Below are positions 6,307 through 10,109 of a DNA stretch of 10,109 nucleotides, piece by piece (within the stretch, counting starts at the first letter, position 1; each line of letters begins with the position of its first letter). The stretch is taken from NCBI GenBank assembly GCA_022843645.1, contig JALHNF010000023.1, forward strand, positions 1-10,109, in the 5' to 3' direction. This stretch comes from Minisyncoccota bacterium (GTDB lineage Bacteria; Patescibacteriota; Minisyncoccia; Phycocordibacterales; UBA5272). The translations under genes and the position numbers were made by a program. The notes under the pieces are model-generated. The model did no database searches, was not told the DNA's origin, and was given only the letters and a program-made list of their open reading frames with translations.

Positions 6307-6863
6307 AATTTTAATAAAGCTCCATATACTTCAATGGTACCTAGAGTATCATACTTAGATTCATGAGCGGCACCTGGAATATTTATATTAAAATAACTAA
6401 TCAATGAGCCAAGTGATACAGACATATCCTGTGGCAACTCACCTTTTCTTTGTAAGAAAGAAGCAATCTGTTGAGTGTCTTGAATCTTATAAGAAACAAA
6501 CTGATGCCATGTTTTTTCACCAAGAAGATGGCGCTGAATGCCAGCAATATCAAAGTGAACATTGTGTCCAAGCGGAGTTAACTTCTCTTTACCAGAGACA
6601 TGCTTTCTCAACATCTTAACTAAGAGTTGTCCACCCTCGGAATAAGTGATGGCTTTTTTATCATGCTCGATAATGTTGATCTTATTAACTTCTAGTCCGC
6701 CTGCTTCAACAACATAAGGTCCATTATCATTTGCCTTAAGATAAAGCTCAAGCTCATCAATCTGATTTAGGTTTTCATCTAGAATAGCAAAGTAAACTGT
6801 AAGAAGAGATGTCTCTACACTGATGCCACCAGTCTCATTATCGAATGCAATAAACTTATTCAT
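6303..6863 (-). CDS. DEDDh 3'-5' exonuclease (DnaQ/RNase T superfamily)
   Basis: Exonucleases of this superfamily remove nucleotides from 3' ends of DNA or RNA with two metal ions. In the 186-aa protein the motifs are all visible: Exo I AFDNETGG with D8 and E10, Exo II LGHNVHFDIAGI with D105, and Exo III HESKYDT with H167 and D172, the DEDDh arrangement. D129 (IQDTQQ) lies between. The length is that of a stand-alone exonuclease domain, without a polymerase. Known phage roles include proofreading partner, recombination or RNA turnover; the sequence does not choose. I place the start at ATG 6863, which overlaps the upstream stop as ATGA. The GTG at 6887 would add eight residues and overlap the previous gene by 28 bases, which is less likely. 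Confidence 0.92.
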   Translation of the reverse strand: MNKFIAFDNETGGISVETSLLTVYFAILDENLNQIDELELYLKANDNGPYVVEAGGLEVNKINIIEHDKKAITYSEGGQLLVKMLRKHVSGKEKLTPLGHNVHFDIAGIQRHLLGEKTWHQFVSYKIQDTQQIASFLQRKGELPQDMSVSLGSLISYFNINIPGAAHESKYDTLGTIEVYGALLKL

Positions 6864-7051
6864 TCTTCCAACTTTCGTTCGACACACTCTACACTAACTT
6901 GGTCATACTTTTCTTTTAATTGCTTTTTAATGTTAGTGATATTTCTAATGCATCTTGCAGAATCTTTAAATACCACAGTGTTGACATCAACTTGTACAGG
7001 TCCAAAAGTAGGAGTTTTAGTTGCAAGAACTACAAGTAAATAAACAATCAT
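6860..7051 (-). CDS. small protein with hydrophobic N-terminus, 63 aa
   Basis: No recognised family. The first ten residues are hydrophobic (IVYLLVVLAT). A soluble part with two cysteines follows and ends in a lysine/glutamate-rich helix (NIKKQLKEKY). The hydrophobic stretch is short for a spanning helix, so it may be a weak anchor or signal. The ATG at 7051 overlaps the stop of the preceding 25-codon frame as ATGA, and GGTGG lies four bases upstream. A TTG at 7069 in the same frame would lengthen the hydrophobic part to about 16 residues but has no ribosome site. The stop overlaps the exonuclease start. A small membrane-tethered accessory protein is the most that can be said. Confidence 0.72.
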   Translation of the reverse strand: MIVYLLVVLATKTPTFGPVQVDVNTVVFKDSARCIRNITNIKKQLKEKYDQVSVECVERKLEE

Positions 7052-7125
7052 ACTCCCACCAACGAGCAAATAATAAACACAGTTACTTCAAGATATAAGT
7101 AGAGATACAGGTTAATAAACATCAT
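7048..7125 (-). CDS. mini membrane peptide, 25 aa, between ligase and exonuclease genes
   Basis: This very short frame fits the gene chain exactly. ATG at 7125 overlaps the ligase stop (ATGA). A second in-frame ATG at 7122 lies seven bases from a strong AAGGAGG site. The TGA at 7050-7048 overlaps the ATG of the next gene as ATGA. The peptide is almost wholly hydrophobic (FINLYLYLYLE, then VTVFIICSLVGV), enough for one membrane helix. The precise junctions, strong ribosome site and hydrophobic content argue for a real gene. It could also serve merely as a coupling leader carrying ribosomes from ligase to the 63-aa gene. No family is recognised. Confidence 0.55.
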   Translation of the reverse strand: MMFINLYLYLYLEVTVFIICSLVGV

Positions 7126-8255
7126 AAGTCCTCCTTAAAGCGCTCACCAACAGGAAAGATTGGGATGCCATATTTAGAAATGTATTGGTACTTAACGACT
7201 AATTCCTTACCTTGCCATAGGCTTGGATTACTCAAGAAGTCTTGTAGACGTTCTTTCGGTCCACGCATCTTAACGCTAAAAGTGTCTTCGCCTTTAGGAG
7301 CGGTTGGTGAGTGGCAGATAAAGATACCACAGCCAGCATAGCCACCACGACCCTCTTCAATGCCTACAATCTTAAACTCAGCATCTTGGAATTCTTTAAT
7401 CTTTTGTAAGTTATAGCTGCGCTTACCTTGGTATTCACCATCGGCGTTGCGAGCCATACCGCCTTCATATCCTTGCTTCAGGAAGTGCTCAAATGCAATC
7501 ATCATGGCATCATCATCTTTAACAGAGATCGTGTTGGTTTTTATAACATAGTTGCACATTCCATTGACTAACTCATAACCATGAATATTGCCATATAGAG
7601 TTTCATATCGCTTGGCAAAGCCATCTTTAGATGGCTTGTCATAAACATGATATTGAACTTCAGTGCAGTTTGCGGCTGGAGTCTCTTGACGAATCAATGA
7701 AGCAAGCTCTTCAAAGTTATCTTTATAGGCATGATTATAAAGTTCGCCATCAATCTCATGATAACCAGTACTAAAGATCCTTTGCAACTCCTCAACGATA
7801 TGAGGGCAAGAAGTAATTGGTTTACGAGTGCGAGACCACAGCTTAGCCACACCATTATCAATGGTAGCGAGGCAGCGATGTCCATTTAATTTAGGTTGAG
7901 TATAAGCTGGATACTTGATCTTATGACCATGATCTGCAAACTTGTGAGCAAGCATGCAATCATATCCACCATCAATGTCTTTCTCACCGGCTTCAGCTCG
8001 TGAGACGTCCTCAACATAACCCTTCTTGATCTTGCCTTCCCACTTTGCAGTGGCTTCAGCTAGGGCTTGTTGTTCAGGAGTGGTTGCATTTGCACGACCG
8101 GCATTCTTACCGTCTTTAATTATTTCTTCTGTGCGCTGAATCTTGCCATCTACTTGGCCGAAGTTTACAATGATGTTGTTGCCATCAACGCCGATTTGCC
8201 ACATCTGCGTGGCACCAGTAGAGGTCTTTTTATATAAAGTTGGAAGCGTAATCAT
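7122..8255 (-). CDS. ATP-dependent DNA ligase with N-terminal WGR domain
   Basis: DNA ligases seal nicks through an enzyme-AMP intermediate. Residues 1-82 look like a WGR domain, a nucleic-acid-binding module (GQVDGKIQ, GKNAGRANATTPEQQAL, KKGY). The nucleotidyltransferase core follows: motif I KLNGHR with adenylated lysine K122, motif III HEIDGELY (D169, E171), motif IV EGGMAR (E264), and motif V QKIKEF (K285, K287). The C-terminal 80 residues are an OB-fold ending GIPIFPVGERFKED, as in T4/T7-type and other ATP ligases. The motif-I residue usually Asp is Asn here (KLNG rather than KxDG). At 377 aa it is complete. NAD+ ligase is excluded by the motifs; an RNA ligase is less likely given the OB end. 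The start lies at the foot of a hairpin (8255-8280) that may restrict translation. Confidence 0.95.
   Translation of the reverse strand: MITLPTLYKKTSTGATQMWQIGVDGNNIIVNFGQVDGKIQRTEEIIKDGKNAGRANATTPEQQALAEATAKWEGKIKKGYVEDVSRAEAGEKDIDGGYDCMLAHKFADHGHKIKYPAYTQPKLNGHRCLATIDNGVAKLWSRTRKPITSCPHIVEELQRIFSTGYHEIDGELYNHAYKDNFEELASLIRQETPAANCTEVQYHVYDKPSKDGFAKRYETLYGNIHGYELVNGMCNYVIKTNTISVKDDDAMMIAFEHFLKQGYEGGMARNADGEYQGKRSYNLQKIKEFQDAEFKIVGIEEGRGGYAGCGIFICHSPTAPKGEDTFSVKMRGPKERLQDFLSNPSLWQGKELVVKYQYISKYGIPIFPVGERFKEDL
7130..7136 (-). promoter_or_regulatory. strong Shine-Dalgarno AAGGAGG inside the end of the ligase gene
   Basis: AAGGAGG sits four and seven bases before the tandem ATGs at 7125 and 7122. 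It is the best ribosome site noted in the window and lies within the last ligase codons. Only the 25-codon membrane peptide starts at a suitable distance. Confidence 0.65.
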
Positions 8256-8280
8256 ATAACCCCTCTTTCAAGGGGTTATA
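8255..8280 (-). promoter_or_regulatory. perfect 10-bp hairpin covering the ligase ribosome site
   Basis: The minus-strand RNA reads TATAACCCCT, a six-base loop TGAAAG, then AGGGGTTATA, a perfect inverted repeat ending on the first base of the ligase ATG. The likely ribosome site GAGG, six bases from ATG, spans the loop and the 3' arm, so folding would hide it. No T-run follows on either strand, so it is not an ordinary intrinsic terminator. Likely roles are control of ligase translation or an RNA-processing site between protease and ligase messages. Confidence 0.65.
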
Positions 8281-8293
8281 CGATCAGAATAAT

Positions 8294-9178
8294 TTAGTAG
8301 TTAGACAGAAGATCTCTAAGATCTTTATTAGAAACAACAATTCCCCAGTTATAAGAATCTGAGGCAAATACAACTCCAACAACATTTCCCCAAAAATCAA
8401 CAACAGGACTTCCTGAGTTGCCTGGCTGAATAAGAATGTTTGTCAAGTATGCACCTTTAGTTACATCTAGGCAAAGCTTAACTTTAAGCTTAAAGAAAAA
8501 CATATCAACTGTTTCGGTGACAATTTGATTCTTAGGCGCAGTACACTGATCAGGAGTTAATCTGAAGTCTGGGTGCACAAATTGTGAAGACCTGACATCT
8601 TCTGGATTGTTGGGATCAAGAATAACACCCTTTAAGATCTTAATATCTTCAGGTGCAATAATTTCTCCTCTTGAGAGAGTGATCGGCATAAGAGATGGGT
8701 GTCCAACAGATGCAACAATCTGTCCAATAGATGGCTCTGAACCAAGAGACAAGCCTTCTACTCCAGGAATACCTTCGATGATACATAGATCACTCTTATC
8801 AGAGATCTCAAGAATCCTTCTCCACATGTGTCTGCCGTTGTCGCTTGATACCAGCACGTGATATCCATCGGGTGTAACTTCGCAGACATGAGCATTACTT
8901 ACAATATAAGTAATCCCACTTTTTCCCTTGATGGAGAAACCAGTTCCTCCGCCAGTATTTAAGCCTCCGCGGATTGTATAGGTTTTTTCACCAACTTTTT
9001 CTCTAATTAGAGAACTGTGAATTTCAGGCGCGCGAGCAGCCAGATACACAATTACTAAAACAGCGGCAAGAGCCGCTGCAACTTTAAGTACAATTTTTGT
9101 TGAAGCCAGCACAACTGACAAACTCAGTTCACTTGCTTTCTTCATTTGGCTTTTCAGCTTATCCAGCTTTTTACTCAT
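8294..9178 (-). CDS. membrane-anchored trypsin-like serine protease (S1/DegP-like fold)
   Basis: The catalytic triad of chymotrypsin-fold proteases is readable: H97 in VSNAHVCE, D130 in SDKSDLCII, and S255 in QPGNSGSPVV, with the usual GNVVGVVFA strand after the serine. The first 27 residues are basic and amphipathic. One hydrophobic helix spans about 28-48 (KIVLKVAAALAAVLVIVYLAA). The basic side should stay in the cytoplasm and the protease face the periplasm or outside. There is no PDZ domain, so it is shorter than DegP. A long insert at 175-240 holds two of its four cysteines (C99, C132, C212, C236), possibly disulfides. It follows the subtilisin-like gene by 64 bases and precedes the hairpin-ligase junction. 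Substrate unknown; cleaving host envelope proteins or phage proteins is inference. Confidence 0.93.
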   Translation of the reverse strand: MSKKLDKLKSQMKKASELSLSVVLASTKIVLKVAAALAAVLVIVYLAARAPEIHSSLIREKVGEKTYTIRGGLNTGGGTGFSIKGKSGITYIVSNAHVCEVTPDGYHVLVSSDNGRHMWRRILEISDKSDLCIIEGIPGVEGLSLGSEPSIGQIVASVGHPSLMPITLSRGEIIAPEDIKILKGVILDPNNPEDVRSSQFVHPDFRLTPDQCTAPKNQIVTETVDMFFFKLKVKLCLDVTKGAYLTNILIQPGNSGSPVVDFWGNVVGVVFASDSYNWGIVVSNKDLRDLLSNY

Positions 9179-9196
9179 ATCTATCCCATCTGGTGT

Positions 9197-9247
9197 ATTG
9201 ACTATCCACTTATCGTATCTACTATTTTACCTCATGATATAGTCAAT
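9197..9247. repeat. 9-bp inverted repeat flanking the gap between protease genes
   Basis: ATTGACTAT at 9197-9205 and ATAGTCAAT at 9239-9247 are perfect inverted copies 33 bases apart. The right arm covers the subtilisin stop codon. The arms could form a long-loop stem in the message, or be paired protein-binding sites. The spacing is wide for a terminator and there is no T-run. Confidence 0.4.
9198..9225 (+). promoter_or_regulatory. possible sigma70-like promoter, rightward, antisense to the proteases
   Basis: TTGACT (9198-9203) and TACTAT (9220-9225) are 16 bases apart, five and four matches to the -35 and -10 consensus. Transcription would run rightward into the subtilisin gene antisense. 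AT-rich DNA gives such pairs by chance, so this is weak. The minus strand has TTGACT in the opposite arm (9246-9241) but no good -10 at the right distance. Confidence 0.22.
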
Positions 9248-10109
9248 TGCCGTTACTGAGTTGCTTTCTGATAAGTTTTCCAGTATGAATTGCTGCCGCT
9301 TGCGAAGTTCCAGTCATATGGCCAATTCGGCCATTAGGCATTCTAGATAAAACATGCGTACCTATTTCCCAAGTGTTTATAGGCACACCGTAGTTAGAAT
9401 ACGATGCTACATCTCTCTTTGTTGTTTTGATTTCAGTAATCGCTCGTGTATTTTTATCAACTTTATTTGTAACTGTGATTTCAACTTTATCACTCACTAA
9501 GCTGCCAACTATGTAAATGCGTTGATCATACATTGCAGGAAAATAATGCTGTTCACTTATGTCAGACTTTTCATTACCAGCTGATGCTACGACCTGAATA
9601 CCCTTATCTAAAGCTTCTTTGATTAACTTTTCTTCACGCTTGTCTGGAGAAGTTCCTCCACCAGAGTAATTAATAATGTCAACGCCTTGATCGATTGCCC
9701 ACCTAAAAGACTTGATTGTATTTTCTAGATTGTTAATACCTGGAGCTCTGGGATCAAAGTATTTGATAATGATTTGACAGTAATTAACTTTAATTTTATC
9801 GATATCTTCTGATCCAGAGCTGTCACGCTTAAATATGAAATTTTTTGCATATTGATCTACAAGACCACTAATGTGAGTGCCATGACCATGATTATCTGTT
9901 AACCCAGTATTAGTGAAGTCTTTATGTCCACTAGGACAAACCCAAGATTTCTTCATCAAACTTGAGTCTAGGCCAGTATCAATGACGGCCACTTTATATA
10001 CTTTTGGCAAATCAATCTGAGATTTGTTAAGCTTAATACCAACGTCTGCGTTACCGTATTCACGGCAACCCATAATTAGAACAAGACTAACTAGTAGTTT
10101 TTTTCTCAT
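9243..10109 (-). CDS. subtilisin-like serine protease (S8), predicted lipoprotein
   Basis: Subtilases cleave proteins with an Asp-His-Ser triad. All are seen: D44 in VAVIDTGLD, H76 in GHGTHISG, oxyanion N179 in SAGNE, and S269 in TGTSQAAA. The N-terminus (MRKKLLVSLVLIMGC) is a short signal ending in a lipobox-like IMGC with C15, so it is probably exported and lipid-anchored. Only about 20 residues lie between C15 and the catalytic domain, too few for the usual 70-80-residue I9 propeptide, so folding or activation may differ. The frame starts on the last base of the window. It begins with a proper signal, so it looks complete, though its ribosome site and promoter lie outside. It heads the visible gene string, 64 bases ahead of the second protease gene. 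Confidence 0.93.
   Translation of the reverse strand: MRKKLLVSLVLIMGCREYGNADVGIKLNKSQIDLPKVYKVAVIDTGLDSSLMKKSWVCPSGHKDFTNTGLTDNHGHGTHISGLVDQYAKNFIFKRDSSGSEDIDKIKVNYCQIIIKYFDPRAPGINNLENTIKSFRWAIDQGVDIINYSGGGTSPDKREEKLIKEALDKGIQVVASAGNEKSDISEQHYFPAMYDQRIYIVGSLVSDKVEITVTNKVDKNTRAITEIKTTKRDVASYSNYGVPINTWEIGTHVLSRMPNGRIGHMTGTSQAAAIHTGKLIRKQLSNGN

Noticed and set aside
8255..8280. Hairpin as an intrinsic terminator of the protease message
   Set aside because: There is no T-run on either strand and the 3' arm touches the next start codon, so a translational or processing role fits better.
1..10109. CRISPR array, insertion sequence or transposase
   Set aside because: No spaced direct repeats, terminal inverted repeats with target duplications, or transposase motifs were found by eye on either strand.

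Overview
The window looks like part of a large tailed-phage genome, or a closely phage-like element. Every gene I can support lies on the minus strand. The genes are packed end to end, with ATGA, GTGA, TGATG and TAATG junctions. Many are under 110 codons and unrecognised. Recognisable functions are scattered DNA, RNA and protein enzymes: AAA+ ATPase, RtcB RNA ligase, HNH nuclease, DNA ligase and DEDDh exonuclease, plus a tRNA inside the gene string. There are no structural, terminase, polymerase or integrase genes here, so the phage type cannot be named. The Shine-Dalgarno sites, the lipobox and the initiator-type tRNA acceptor stem point to a bacterial host. The host cannot be identified. No stretch over 300 bases lacks a gene.

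In transcription order (right to left), the window starts with two exported serine proteases of unrelated folds. These are a subtilisin-like predicted lipoprotein (10109-9243) and a membrane-anchored trypsin-like protease (9178-8294). A 64-base gap with a 9-bp inverted repeat separates them. A perfect 10-bp hairpin then abuts the start of a WGR-domain ATP-dependent DNA ligase (8255-7122). Next come a 25-codon hydrophobic peptide gene, a 63-aa protein with a hydrophobic start and a DEDDh exonuclease, all joined by 4-base overlaps. Four small unknown proteins follow (6306-5132).

A tRNA with a CAT anticodon and an initiator-like acceptor stem (5123-5046) sits between genes. It is followed by a 59-aa unknown, a PLP-dependent aminotransferase, RtcB, an HNH endonuclease, a small glycine-rich membrane protein, a 274-aa phage-type unknown, two small unknowns and an AAA+ ATPase cut by the window's left edge.

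Functionally, ligase and exonuclease fit phage DNA or nucleic-acid processing. RtcB and the tRNA fit tRNA supply and repair under host nuclease attack. The protease pair must act outside the cytoplasm, because both carry export or anchor signals, and is the least expected part. The aminotransferase is an accessory metabolic gene whose substrate cannot be read from sequence.
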